Notes: a model not told the origin generated them from the sequence alone. 64,000 nucleotides of DNA from Gp7-AA6 sp036001245 (GCA_036001245.1 DASYUL010000142.1:1-64000); one strand, 5' to 3'. Numbered from the stretch's first letter, positions 43,600-52,665 are shown. Program-made: numbers and translations.

Positions 43600-46184
43600 G
43601 CGATCCGCGTCCGATTATCGAGGGGTCGGAAGAGCGGCCGTCCATCGTTCCGGCGGGGAGGGAGGCTTGGCTCGCCGCGGCGCTTTTGTTCGCGCTGCTG
43701 GCGCTCGCGACCCGGTTCTGGCATCTGGGAGACCGTCCGTTCCACCACGACGAGTCGATCCACGCGCACCAGTCGTACACGCTGATGAAGGACGGGAACT
43801 GGCGATACGACCCCGCGTACCACGGGCCCTTCCTCTACTACGCGAACGCGCTCGTCTATCGGCTGTTCGGCGTCAACAACACGACCGCGCGACTCCTGCC
43901 GGCGATCTTCGGTCTGCTGCTGATCGCCGCGGCGATTCCCATGTCGCGGTGGATCGGGCGACCCGCGGCGATCGCCTACGCGCTGCTGGTTTTCATCTCT
44001 CCGCACTTCACCTACTTCTCGCGCTTCATCCGGGAGGACGTCTACTCCCTGGTGTTCACGCTCGGGACCGTCCTCGCGTTCCAGATGTTCCTCGAAACGG
44101 ATCGCGCGAAGTGGCTGACGCTCGCGGCCATGTCCTTCGCTCTCGCCGGTATCACGAAAGAGAACGCCTACATGACGGGCGTGCTCTTCCTCGTATACGC
44201 GCCCTTCGCGCTGCTGATGCGCGCCGCCCAAGCAAAGAGGTTCTGGCCGGCGATCGCCGAAGGACTCTCCGCGACCTCCCGATGGGTGCGCGCGCGGATC
44301 CTGCCGCTCCTGACGGCGGCGCTCGTCTTCCTCGCGATCTGGGCGCTCGGGTACACCGCGTTCGGGAAGTATCCGAAGGACTGGCTCGCGATCCCCAAGG
44401 CCGTCCGGTACTGGATGGGGCAGCACTCGATCGCGCGGATTCCGGGGCCCTGGTACTACTACTTCCCGCAACTCCTCTACTACGAGACGGCGATCGTCTT
44501 CGCGGCGTTCTTCGCCTTCCGACGGAGGTCTCCCCCCCGCAGGGGGTCAGATCCACATTCGCGCAACTCCCCTTTTCTCCGCTTCGTCGCCTACTGGGCG
44601 GCCGCGTCGCTGCTGCTCTACGCCTGGGCGCGGGAAAAGGTTCCCTGGCTGACGGTCCATGCGCTCCTGCCTCTGACGATCCTCGCGGCGGTCGGTCTCG
44701 CCGGTCTGTGGCGCGACCGCCGCGAGAAACGCCCACGGCTGGCCCTCGCGGTCTTCTTCGTGCTCGCGGCGGTGAACGCGAGCGGCATGCTTCTCGCGAC
44801 CTTCCGCTACGGCGCCCACGACGTCGCGAGAGAGCCGCGGCACGCCGAGATCCTCGCGTACGTCCAGACGACGAAGGACCTCATTCGCGCGCTCGAGCCG
44901 GTGGAGCTAGCGAAACAGAAGGTGCCCACCGGACAGGCGGTCATCACGGTGGCCGGCGAGGCGTCGTGGCCGCTCACGTGGTACCTCCGCGACGTACCAA
45001 CCAAGTGGGTCTCGCGGGTGGAAGACGCGACGACGCCCATCATCGTCAGCGACTGGAATCCCGAGGGCGGTCTCGAGAAGCAGCTCGCGGACACCTATAC
45101 GGCGAAGCGAGTGCCCATCCGCGCCTGGTGGTTCGCCGAGAAATACCGGCCCGATCCGAACGTGCCCGCCCGCCCGAACCTGACCGATCTCACGCGGTGG
45201 TGGCTCTTCCACGAGATCTGGAGCCCGATCGGCTCACAGGACGCGACCTTCTTCGTGCGCAAGGACCTCGCGAGCTCGGGCCCGCTCGCTCCGATCAACC
45301 TTCAGCTGCAGAACACGTCCGCACGCGACTACTCCGGCGGCTCCGCGACCGTCGTGCCGCCGGCGCGGATCGTCGGCGAGCCCGGCTCCGGCCCCGGCCA
45401 GTTCGCGGAGCCGCGGGGTCTCGCCGCCGACGCGCGCGGCAACCTCTACGTCGCGGACACGAAGAACAATCGGATCCAGGCGTTCGACAGCAACGGCCGG
45501 TTCGTCCGGAGCTTCGGAAGCGCAGGCTCCGCCGACGGCCAGCTGAAAGAGCCGGGCGGCGTCGCAGTCGACTCCGACGGAAGCCTGCTCGTGGCCGACA
45601 CCTGGAATCACCGGATCGCGCGGTTCGGCGCGGATGGATCCTGGCTCGGCGCATTCGTCGACGGGGAGCGCGGCTTCTTCGGGCCGCGCGCGGTGGTGAT
45701 CGCGCGCGACTCGGTCTACGTCGCGGACACGGGGAACAAGAGGATCGTGCGCTTCGACAAACAGTGGAAGCGCGTTTCCGACTGGGGCACTGCCGGCAAC
45801 GGGCCCGGTCAGTTCGTTGAGCCGGTCGGCCTCGCAGCCGACGCCGCCGGCAACGTGTACGTCGCGGACACCGGCAACCACCGCATCCAGGTCTTCGACG
45901 GCGAGGGCCGGTTCCTCCGCGAGTTCGCCACGTTCGGTTGGAAGGACTTCTACACCGAGCCCTACATCGCGATCGGGCCGGGGGACTCCGTCCTCGCGAC
46001 CGACTCGACCGAAGGCCGCGTGAACGAGTACGACTCGGGCGGAAATCTGCGCCGCTCCTGGCGAGCGGACGGAATTTTCAAACGGCCGACGGGAATCGCC
46101 CTGGATCCGTTCGGGCGCGTGTCGGTGTCGGATCGAGAGACGCACCGGATCTACACGTGGAACCTGAGTGACGTCCTCAAGTAG
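43596..46184 (+). CDS. TIGR03663 (Agl23-like) membrane protein fused to an NHL propeller
   Basis: 862 residues. The membrane part (1-~500) starts RFWHLGDRPFHHDESIHAHQ, with the acidic HHDES loop of GT-C enzymes, followed by DPAYHGPFLYYANALVYRLF, RFIREDVYSLVF and LLLYAWAREKVPWLTVH, all typical of TIGR03663. A soluble stretch (~500-585) precedes six NHL repeats (~587-860: GNLYVADTKNNRIQAF, SLLVADTWNHRIARF, SVYVADTGNKRIVRF, NVYVADTGNHRIQVF). TIGR03663 genes usually sit beside DUF2298/TIGR03662 genes, as here. A short stretch SPPRRGSDPHSRNSP at nt 44530-44573 looks foreign to the family. ATG overlaps the NHL gene stop. Confidence 0.88.
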   Translation: MSDPRPIIEGSEERPSIVPAGREAWLAAALLFALLALATRFWHLGDRPFHHDESIHAHQSYTLMKDGNWRYDPAYHGPFLYYANALVYRLFGVNNTTARLLPAIFGLLLIAAAIPMSRWIGRPAAIAYALLVFISPHFTYFSRFIREDVYSLVFTLGTVLAFQMFLETDRAKWLTLAAMSFALAGITKENAYMTGVLFLVYAPFALLMRAAQAKRFWPAIAEGLSATSRWVRARILPLLTAALVFLAIWALGYTAFGKYPKDWLAIPKAVRYWMGQHSIARIPGPWYYYFPQLLYYETAIVFAAFFAFRRRSPPRRGSDPHSRNSPFLRFVAYWAAASLLLYAWAREKVPWLTVHALLPLTILAAVGLAGLWRDRREKRPRLALAVFFVLAAVNASGMLLATFRYGAHDVAREPRHAEILAYVQTTKDLIRALEPVELAKQKVPTGQAVITVAGEASWPLTWYLRDVPTKWVSRVEDATTPIIVSDWNPEGGLEKQLADTYTAKRVPIRAWWFAEKYRPDPNVPARPNLTDLTRWWLFHEIWSPIGSQDATFFVRKDLASSGPLAPINLQLQNTSARDYSGGSATVVPPARIVGEPGSGPGQFAEPRGLAADARGNLYVADTKNNRIQAFDSNGRFVRSFGSAGSADGQLKEPGGVAVDSDGSLLVADTWNHRIARFGADGSWLGAFVDGERGFFGPRAVVIARDSVYVADTGNKRIVRFDKQWKRVSDWGTAGNGPGQFVEPVGLAADAAGNVYVADTGNHRIQVFDGEGRFLREFATFGWKDFYTEPYIAIGPGDSVLATDSTEGRVNEYDSGGNLRRSWRADGIFKRPTGIALDPFGRVSVSDRETHRIYTWNLSDVLK
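44542..44572. repeat. Possible short insertion beginning GGGGGTCAG inside the TIGR03663 gene
   Basis: The stretch starts GGGGGTCAGATCCACATTCG and ends CTCCCC, bounded by C/G runs. It encodes residues that do not fit the membrane-protein context. It shares GGGGTCAG with the palindrome at 24118. It keeps the reading frame. Confidence 0.35.
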
Positions 46185-46193
46185 ATCGAGGGT

Positions 46194-48152
46194 TTGATCC
46201 AGACCTTTCGGGGGGGACCGACACTCCGGAGGTTTGCACCGGCGATCGGTCTCGTCGGCCTCGGCCTGCTCCTCGCCGCGGGCCGGCCGATGGCGAGCCG
46301 AGAGCTGCCGTGGTGGGCGGCGGCGGGCATCCTGTACGGCGTCCTCTGCTGGCTCGTTCTCGGATACCTCGCCGACGACGAGGACAGACTCCCGGCCGTC
46401 GAGCCCGGCTTCCGACCGCCGCGGCTCCTTCCACTGCTCGCCGTCCTCCCGCTCGGGTTCGTGACCTGGTCACAGACGGGCGGCAACCGGTTTCGGACCG
46501 TGGGCGTCCTCTGCTGGATCGGCGCGGTCGCGGGGTGGGTCTGGGCCTGGTGGACGCAGGAGACCTCCAAAGTCCAGGGTCCAGGGTCCAAAGTCCGTCC
46601 CGACTCGAACGTCGGAGGAAGTGTCCTCGCGGTGCTCCTTCTCGTCATGGGTCTCGCGGCTTTCCTCTATTTCCACCGGCTCGGGGAGACACCCGGCGAG
46701 CCGACGAGCGATCACGCGGAAACTCTGCTCGATCTGACCGATCTCCTGCACGGCGAGCGGCCGATCTTTTTCGTCCGGAACACCGGGCGGGAGCCCTGGA
46801 AGTTCTACTGGCTCTTCGCTCTCGTGAAGGTCTTCGGGCTCTCTCCGGACTTCTTCACGACGAAGGTCGGCACCGTCACGACCGCGCTGTTCGCGATCCC
46901 CGCGATGTTTCTCCTGGGCCGCGAGCTCGGCGGAGATCGACTCGGCCTCTTCGCCGCCGCGCTTCTCGCCTGGAGCAAGTGGCCGCTCGCGATGGCAAGA
47001 CTCGGCATCCGCGTGTCTTACGCGGTGCTGCCGACCGCCATGGTGCTGTGGGCGCTCTTGCGCTATCTGCGACGAGGCGATCGTGGCTCGGCGCTCTGGG
47101 CCGGCCTCTGGATCGGGATCGGACTCTACGGGTACATCCCCTTCAGGATCGTTCCGCTCCTCGTCCCGGTCGTCGCGGCGTTCGCGATGGTCGATCCCCG
47201 GTGGAAGGGTCGACGGCGGCGGCTCCTGCTCGATGGACCTCTGATCGGAGCGACGGCGGCGCTCGTCTTCCTTCCCCTGCTCCACTTCATGCGCGAGTAC
47301 CCGCAATTCTTCTGGGAGCGGATGGCCGAGCGCGGGAACCTGGCGCACGCGTTCGGGCGTGAGGCGCTCGCGACGCTCGCGCAGAACCTCCGCAACATGG
47401 CGCTCGCCTTCCACGTGCGCGGCGACGGAGGGTGGGTCAATTTCGTGACGAGAGACCCCTTCCTGGACGTCGTCACGGGGGCCCTCTTCCTCGCCGGCGT
47501 CGCGCTCGCGCTCTCGCGGATCTTCCGCGGGTCGATCCGGTGGTTGGTTCCGGTGGCGGGGGTATTCATCCTCACCCTGCCGTCGGTCCTGATCCTGACC
47601 TTCGCCCACGAGAATCCGAGCGTGAACCGGAGCGTCGCGGCGATTCCCGTCGTGTTCCTCCTGGCAGCGGCCCCGCTCGACCGCCTCGTCGGCTGGCTTC
47701 AACCCCTTCGCCGCGAAGTGCGGATCGCTGGATTCCTCGCGATTGCCGCGCTGCTCGCGTTCTCCCTTCGGGAAAGCTACCGGACCTACTTCGTCGACTA
47801 TGACCGACAGTACTCGCGCGCGGTCGAACACACGGTCGAGATGGCGCGGGAGATCCGGTCCGCGGGAGCGAGGGGCATTCCCTCCTCGAACGCGTACGTG
47901 GTCAATACCGCGTACTGGATCGATCCCCGCAACATCGGGTACGAGCTCGGCGACCCGGAGTGGGCGGCGACGCAGGAGATCCCACCGGGGAAGCCACCGC
48001 CTCGGCTGAGCCGGCGCCCTCTCCTCTTTCTCTTCTCCCCGACCGATCAGGAGCGGCGGACGGCGCTTCGCCGGCTCTACCCGGACGGTGAAGAAAGACT
48101 CGTCGCGCAGAGGGAAGCGGATCGGAACTTTTCCATCTATCTCGTGAGGTGA
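46194..48152 (+). CDS. GT39/ArnT-like multi-membrane glycosyltransferase
   Basis: 652 residues, about 14 membrane segments. An N-terminal four-helix part is followed by a GT-C module whose first loop holds EPTSDHAETLLDLTDLL, with acidic residues in the expected place. NTAYWIDPRNIGYELGD lies in the C-terminal soluble domain. Residues ~124-138 (SKVQGPGSKVRP) are translated from a TCCAAAGTCC repeat cluster, in frame. The TTG start follows the previous stop by 9 nt; no ATG or GTG is available before the first helix. It is last in the co-directional cluster that starts at 32301. Confidence 0.82.
   Translation: MIQTFRGGPTLRRFAPAIGLVGLGLLLAAGRPMASRELPWWAAAGILYGVLCWLVLGYLADDEDRLPAVEPGFRPPRLLPLLAVLPLGFVTWSQTGGNRFRTVGVLCWIGAVAGWVWAWWTQETSKVQGPGSKVRPDSNVGGSVLAVLLLVMGLAAFLYFHRLGETPGEPTSDHAETLLDLTDLLHGERPIFFVRNTGREPWKFYWLFALVKVFGLSPDFFTTKVGTVTTALFAIPAMFLLGRELGGDRLGLFAAALLAWSKWPLAMARLGIRVSYAVLPTAMVLWALLRYLRRGDRGSALWAGLWIGIGLYGYIPFRIVPLLVPVVAAFAMVDPRWKGRRRRLLLDGPLIGATAALVFLPLLHFMREYPQFFWERMAERGNLAHAFGREALATLAQNLRNMALAFHVRGDGGWVNFVTRDPFLDVVTGALFLAGVALALSRIFRGSIRWLVPVAGVFILTLPSVLILTFAHENPSVNRSVAAIPVVFLLAAAPLDRLVGWLQPLRREVRIAGFLAIAALLAFSLRESYRTYFVDYDRQYSRAVEHTVEMAREIRSAGARGIPSSNAYVVNTAYWIDPRNIGYELGDPEWAATQEIPPGKPPPRLSRRPLLFLFSPTDQERRTALRRLYPDGEERLVAQREADRNFSIYLVR
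46566..46596. repeat. TCCAAAGTCC/AGGGTCC repeat cluster inside a coding region
   Basis: TCCAAAGTCC is followed by two AGGGTCC units and another AAAGTCC. Related copies lie at 29645-29654 (TTGGACTTTG), 33170-33180 (GTCCAAAGTCC) and 62194-62206 (TTGGACTTTGGAC). The unit is a small dispersed repeat found both between and inside genes. Confidence 0.6.
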
Positions 48153-48182
48153 CGGTGACGTCCGAGAGAAGGCGTCGGCGCG

Positions 48183-48905
48183 TCACGTCCGGCGGGGCTG
48201 CCGCCAGTCACCGCGCCACCAGAAGACCAGCATGTCGCGGGCGGTCCGGGCGATCAACGGGAGCCGGGCGCCCGTCGCGCGGCCGGCGTGACGCGGGACG
48301 TATCGAATAAAGACTTCCCGGGAACGGGCGCCCCGCGCCTTCGCCTTGATCAGAATCTCGGGCAGAAAGAAAGCGCTCCTCCAGAACTCGATGCCGACCT
48401 CTCGGAGGAGGCGCGTGCGATAGAGGCTGATGTACTGGAACTGCCGCTCCCGCATCTGGAACAGGCCCCGGATCATTCGGGCGTTCGTCCACGAGACGAG
48501 CCGGCGGAAAGGCCCGTAGTCGCGCTTGTCGGACCGTACTCCGATGACGACGTCCGCGTCCGGAGAGGCTTCGAAATACTTGGCGAGGTCTTCCGGATCG
48601 AGGGCGAGGTCCGCAGGGATCAGCAAGAACCATTCGCCGCGCGAGTGCTCGAGCGCGGTGACGAAGCCTCCTCCGATCCCCCGGTTCTCCGGGTGATGGA
48701 ACGCCCGGACCCGCGGATCGTCGGCGGCGAGCCGATCGGCGATCTCGCCGGTGCCGTCCCGGCTGGCGTCGTCGACGACGAGGAGCTCGAAGGTTCCAGC
48801 GATCGCGGGGAGCCGTTCGAGGAGCACGCGCACCGTCGACGGGAGGTTCGACTGTTCGTTGTGAGCGGGAATCGCGACGGAGACGAATGGCCGGTCCGCG
48901 CTCAT
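48183..48905 (-). CDS. Family 2 glycosyltransferase (DPM1-like)
   Basis: 240 residues. VSVAIPAHNEQSNLPSTV, LLVVDDASRDGTGEIADRL and HHPENRGIGGGFVTALEHSR are standard for polyprenyl-phosphate sugar synthases. The DxD position reads LIPADLALDPED, so one acidic residue is displaced (PADLA rather than DADLQ), as in some DPM homologues. No membrane anchor. It is the last gene of a seven-gene minus-strand operon and overlaps the dehydrogenase gene by ATGA. Confidence 0.85.
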   Translation of the reverse strand: MSADRPFVSVAIPAHNEQSNLPSTVRVLLERLPAIAGTFELLVVDDASRDGTGEIADRLAADDPRVRAFHHPENRGIGGGFVTALEHSRGEWFLLIPADLALDPEDLAKYFEASPDADVVIGVRSDKRDYGPFRRLVSWTNARMIRGLFQMRERQFQYISLYRTRLLREVGIEFWRSAFFLPEILIKAKARGARSREVFIRYVPRHAGRATGARLPLIARTARDMLVFWWRGDWRQPRRT

Positions 48906-49906
48906 CCGGCTCGCTCACCGAACCGGACGATCCGTCGCTCGGCGCTGCTCGACAGGAGCGCCTGCGCGAGGAGGAGCGCCCGGAGGCCGTCCGCGCCGCC
49001 GACCCCCGGCGGCGTTCCGTTCCGGACGGCGCTCACGAAGCTCAAGAGCTCCAGGCGCAGCGGCTCCTCCTTGTGCAGCCGAATCTTCAAGACGTTCCCC
49101 TCTTCCATGCCGCGAAAGAGGGCGAGGGAGTCCCACTCCTGGGCCCGGTAGCTGTTTTCGTGGAAGTAGAGGTCCTGACTCATGTAGTCGACGACGAACA
49201 TCCCGCGCTGGCCCGTGACCCGGAGCTCCCGCAGCTTGATCGGCGTCAGCCAGTTGATGTCGAGAAGGGCGGTCGGGCCGGCGGGAAAGTCGAGGATCGC
49301 GAAGAGCGCGTCCTCGTGGTCCGGGTGCATGCGCCGCATCGTCCGGGCGTAGATCGTCGCCGGCTCGCTGTCGAGGAGATATCGCAGGACGTCGAGCTCG
49401 TGCGTGGCCAGGTCCATGACGACGCCGACGTCGTGGACGTACGCGGGAAACGGCGACCACCGGCGGCTCTGGACCTGAAATATCGTTCCCGCCTCGCCGG
49501 CCCCGAGGCGTCGTTTCAGCTCGATGACGGCCGAGTTGAATCTCTCGACGTGCCCCACCGCAAGAGTGACGCCGCGTCGCGCCGCGAGCTCGATCAGCTT
49601 CTCCGCGTCGGCCGGGTGGGCGGTGATCGGCTTCTCGACCAGCGTGTGGACGCCGCGCTCGATCGCCGAAAGCGCGACGGGATAGTGCAGCGCCGTCGGC
49701 ACGGCGACGGACACGAGATCGGGGCGCTCCCGCTCGAAGAGCGCGACCGGGTCGGAATAGGTCGGAATCTTGTATCTGCGCGCCACCTGCTCGCGGCGGC
49801 CCGCGTCGGGGTCCGCCACCGCGACCAGCTCGACGTCCTCCAGATCGGTGTACACCCTCGCGTGGTGCTTGCCGATGCTGCCGACGCCGATGACCGCCGC
49901 CCGCAT
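48902..49906 (-). CDS. Gfo/Idh/MocA family sugar dehydrogenase
   Basis: 334 residues from the ATG at 49906, which begins the NAD-binding fold (MRAAVIGVGSIGKHHARVY). The longer upstream frame overlaps the acetyltransferase gene and is not supported. Family markers: VSVAVPTALHYPVALSAIERG, LVEKPITAHPADAEKLIEL and GHVERFNSA. The EKP lysine is the catalytic one of the family. Adjacent to a WbpD-like acetyltransferase, it resembles WbpB/WlbA, which oxidise UDP-N-acetylglucosaminuronic acid at C3. Cytoplasmic. Confidence 0.87.
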   Translation of the reverse strand: MRAAVIGVGSIGKHHARVYTDLEDVELVAVADPDAGRREQVARRYKIPTYSDPVALFERERPDLVSVAVPTALHYPVALSAIERGVHTLVEKPITAHPADAEKLIELAARRGVTLAVGHVERFNSAVIELKRRLGAGEAGTIFQVQSRRWSPFPAYVHDVGVVMDLATHELDVLRYLLDSEPATIYARTMRRMHPDHEDALFAILDFPAGPTALLDINWLTPIKLRELRVTGQRGMFVVDYMSQDLYFHENSYRAQEWDSLALFRGMEEGNVLKIRLHKEEPLRLELLSFVSAVRNGTPPGVGGADGLRALLLAQALLSSSAERRIVRFGERAG

Positions 49907-50523
49907 CACGACGATCGACCCCGGTCTTCGTCCCCGCGCGGCGAGGTCTCGACCGCAGGGGAAACGGTTTCCGTCGGGAGCTCCCACCGGCACGCGGCGC
50001 AGAAGTGGCGCCGATCACCCGCTTCGAGGACGTGTCCGGTCGGGCAAACGTAACCGGCGTGCCGGGCGGGATTGCCGAGGGCGATCCCGTGCGGCGGGAC
50101 CGAACGCGTCACGACGGCGCCGGCGCCGACCAGGGCGAACCGGCCGATCGTCACGCCCGGGAGGATGATCGCGCCGGCGCCCAGAGAGGCTCCGTAGCAG
50201 ACCTGGACGCGCCCGGCGGTCCAGTCTCCCTCCCCCTTCAGACGGCCCTCCGGCGTGATCGCCCGAGGCATGTGATCGTTCGCCACGATCACCTGAGGGC
50301 CGATGAAGACTCCGTCTTCGATCGTCGCTCCGCGGTACACGAGCGCCCCGTTCTGAATCTTGACCCGGCTGCCGATCACGACCTCCCGGTCCACGTAGAC
50401 ATCTTTCCCGATGATGCACTCCGAGCCGATCCGCGCGTTCTCGCGAATCTGCGCCCGGTGCCAGATGCGCGTTCTCTCGCCGATGACCGCCTCGGGGGAA
50501 ACGTCGGCCGTCGGGTGGATCAC
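49906..50523 (-). CDS. Hexapeptide-repeat sugar N-acetyltransferase (WbpD/WlbB-like)
   Basis: 205 residues. Left-handed beta-helix hexapeptide repeats from IHPTADVSPEAVIGERTRIW to IILPGVTIGRFALVGAGAVV. The C-terminus has ALGNPARHAGYVCPTGH and HFCAACRWE, a Cys-x-x-Cys feature seen in WbpD-type proteins. WbpD acetylates UDP-3-amino-GlcNAcA in the path to 2,3-diacetamido uronic acids. Next to the Gfo/Idh/MocA dehydrogenase, this assignment is reasonable. The aminotransferase needed between them is not in this operon; a DegT-type one lies at 24900. GTG start overlapping the GT-C stop. Confidence 0.87.
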   Translation of the reverse strand: MIHPTADVSPEAVIGERTRIWHRAQIRENARIGSECIIGKDVYVDREVVIGSRVKIQNGALVYRGATIEDGVFIGPQVIVANDHMPRAITPEGRLKGEGDWTAGRVQVCYGASLGAGAIILPGVTIGRFALVGAGAVVTRSVPPHGIALGNPARHAGYVCPTGHVLEAGDRRHFCAACRWELPTETVSPAVETSPRGDEDRGRSS

Positions 50524-52661
50524 AGCAGCCGCAGCTCCCGGACGTGGATCTGGGCGGTCGCGCCCGCGGCGAGGTCGTGAATCTCGACCCGCATCCTGCG
50601 CACGGATTGCGGCGCGTTCGCGAAGCGAAGCTCGACGTGTGGATCGCTCGGAAGCCCGGTGTACGTGTGCGCGTAAGTGGTCGGGGGCGAGGCATCGTCG
50701 GGCCAGAGCGAAACCGTCAGCGAGAAGGTCATCGTTCCGAAGTCCGCCGCAATCCCCCGCAGGCGCTTCTGAGATGGAAACCGCAGCTCGAAAAAGGCCG
50801 GGTTCGCTTCGAGGAATCGCACGAGCGTGAAGACGTCGCCGTCGAACACGTTGTCGAGGCGTCCGTCGCCGAAGCGGGAATGGGAGACCGTGATCGTTTC
50901 GCCGTTCCGATTGAAATCCTCGACGACCGGCTTGCGCCTCTCGGCCTTCTCCCGAGAGAATACCTCGTCGATGCCGTCGACGTACGCGAGCCGGGTGAAA
51001 TAAAAACCGGGCGTTCCGTCCGGGTAACGGAGAAGACGCGAGATCCGGACGGGACGGAACTTTCCGCTGTCGTTCGCCTGCTTGAGCTCCCCGGGGGTCA
51101 TCATCACGATCGTGGAGTCATTCAGATCGCGTTTTTCCGCCACGAACGACTCGACGGTCTCGAACCGAACCCGCGTCTCGTTCGGCCGGAAGAACGCGAG
51201 GAAGACGTCTCCCGCATTCGCCCAGCTCGACGTGAGACGGACTTCCGCTCCGGGGCGGCGGAGGTAATCCGACACGACCGAGAAGACCTGCCGAGCCCCC
51301 CACTGCATCCCATAGAGACCGTAGTCCTTGAACCAGTAGGGACCGTTCTGAAGGGCATCGCGGAGCATGCCGAGGCTCGCCACCGAGATCGCGAAGAACA
51401 CGGCGGCCAGAACTCCCTGGCGAAGATTCCGATTCCGAAGCCGCTCGACGAGGACCTCCAGACCGAGCGCCGCCAGGAGGGACGCGGGAATCACGAAGGC
51501 CATGGCACGGGTGATCCCGATCTCCGTCAGGGCTCCGCCGACCGGCGTCGCGAGCGCCGCGAGAATGACGGCCCGGTGCGGCGGTGACTTCCATCGAACG
51601 ATGCAGACGCCCACTCCCAGGAGAAACAGGGGGAAGCTCCAGAGCGGGATCTGCCCGTACCCCTTCATCCGATGCCGGACGAGATCATGATCGTTCGGAA
51701 CGAACCAATATCGCGGGCTCACGCCGTACGCGTACCTCTTCGCGAACTCTCGCAGCTTTTCTGACAACGGTATCGGGCGGAGTACGTAGGTATCGAGGGT
51801 CCGGAGGTGATGACCGACCTCCTGCGGGTGCTCGGAGCGGAACCTCCAGTAGGGAAACGCCAGCGCCGCCGCGAGCAAGAGCCCCGCACCGATCGTGCGG
51901 AAATGACGGAAATGGTAAGGGAGGTCGGAGAAAAACAGGAGGAGGAGTGCCACCCCGATGACCAGTTGCCCGTTTCCGTACGAGTAGAACGTCAGGGCCG
52001 CAAAAAAGATCGCCGGATACAGGAAGTGCGGCGAGCGGCAGCGGTAGAGCAGGTAGAAGAGCAGGGTACCCGCGTAAAACGACGTCATCATCGCGGTCTC
52101 GAACGCAGTCCGCGAATGGAGGAACCAGCCGGGCATGGCCGCGAGCAGCAGGACGCCGCTCCACCAGGAACGCGCTCGAAAGACGAGCTTCAGCGTCAGG
52201 CTCACCGCCACCGCTCCGAAGAGCGTCACGAACGCCGACGTGCTCCGAAGGATCTCGATCGAGCTTCCGAAAAGGCCGAACGCAAGGGCGTGGAAATACA
52301 CGGTGACGAGCGGGTTGTAGAAGCCGTGCGCGTTGAAGAACGCGGGGAAGAGGTGGCCCTCGGGATCGTGCCAGCCCCTCTCGAAGAGCTGCCGGCCGAG
52401 GACGCCCTGAACGGCTTCGTCGGCGAAGAAGTAGATCGGGAATCGATCCAGGTGGACGAACCTCGTGACCGCGTAAATCGCCAGAGCCCCGGCGAAGAAG
52501 AGCACCTCGCCGGTCGTGACTCCCTGGGCGAGCCGATCGAAGCCTCGGATCGCGCGAATGCGGATCCCGTCGAGGGCGGGCAGCCGGCCGGCTTCGGTCG
52601 CCGAAGTCCCGGTGCCGGAGATCACGCGAACCGACGGCCGCGACCAGTCGACGAGCTTCAC
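50520..52661 (-). CDS. GT-C membrane glycosyltransferase with C-terminal beta-sandwich
   Basis: 713 residues. About 12 membrane helices after residue 50. The first periplasmic loop has DRFPIYFFADEAVQGVLGRQ, with the acidic residues of GT39 proteins, and NAHGFYNPLVTVYFHALAFG follows. After a soluble linker, the last ~130 residues (VSHSRFGDGRLDNVFDGDVF ... VRRMRVEIHDLAAG) look like a galactose-binding/F5-8C-type beta-sandwich, which may hold the acceptor glycan. GTG start 4 nt after the flavoprotein gene; the stop overlaps the acetyltransferase start. Confidence 0.82.
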   Translation of the reverse strand: MKLVDWSRPSVRVISGTGTSATEAGRLPALDGIRIRAIRGFDRLAQGVTTGEVLFFAGALAIYAVTRFVHLDRFPIYFFADEAVQGVLGRQLFERGWHDPEGHLFPAFFNAHGFYNPLVTVYFHALAFGLFGSSIEILRSTSAFVTLFGAVAVSLTLKLVFRARSWWSGVLLLAAMPGWFLHSRTAFETAMMTSFYAGTLLFYLLYRCRSPHFLYPAIFFAALTFYSYGNGQLVIGVALLLLFFSDLPYHFRHFRTIGAGLLLAAALAFPYWRFRSEHPQEVGHHLRTLDTYVLRPIPLSEKLREFAKRYAYGVSPRYWFVPNDHDLVRHRMKGYGQIPLWSFPLFLLGVGVCIVRWKSPPHRAVILAALATPVGGALTEIGITRAMAFVIPASLLAALGLEVLVERLRNRNLRQGVLAAVFFAISVASLGMLRDALQNGPYWFKDYGLYGMQWGARQVFSVVSDYLRRPGAEVRLTSSWANAGDVFLAFFRPNETRVRFETVESFVAEKRDLNDSTIVMMTPGELKQANDSGKFRPVRISRLLRYPDGTPGFYFTRLAYVDGIDEVFSREKAERRKPVVEDFNRNGETITVSHSRFGDGRLDNVFDGDVFTLVRFLEANPAFFELRFPSQKRLRGIAADFGTMTFSLTVSLWPDDASPPTTYAHTYTGLPSDPHVELRFANAPQSVRRMRVEIHDLAAGATAQIHVRELRLL

Positions 52662-52665
52662 GGCA

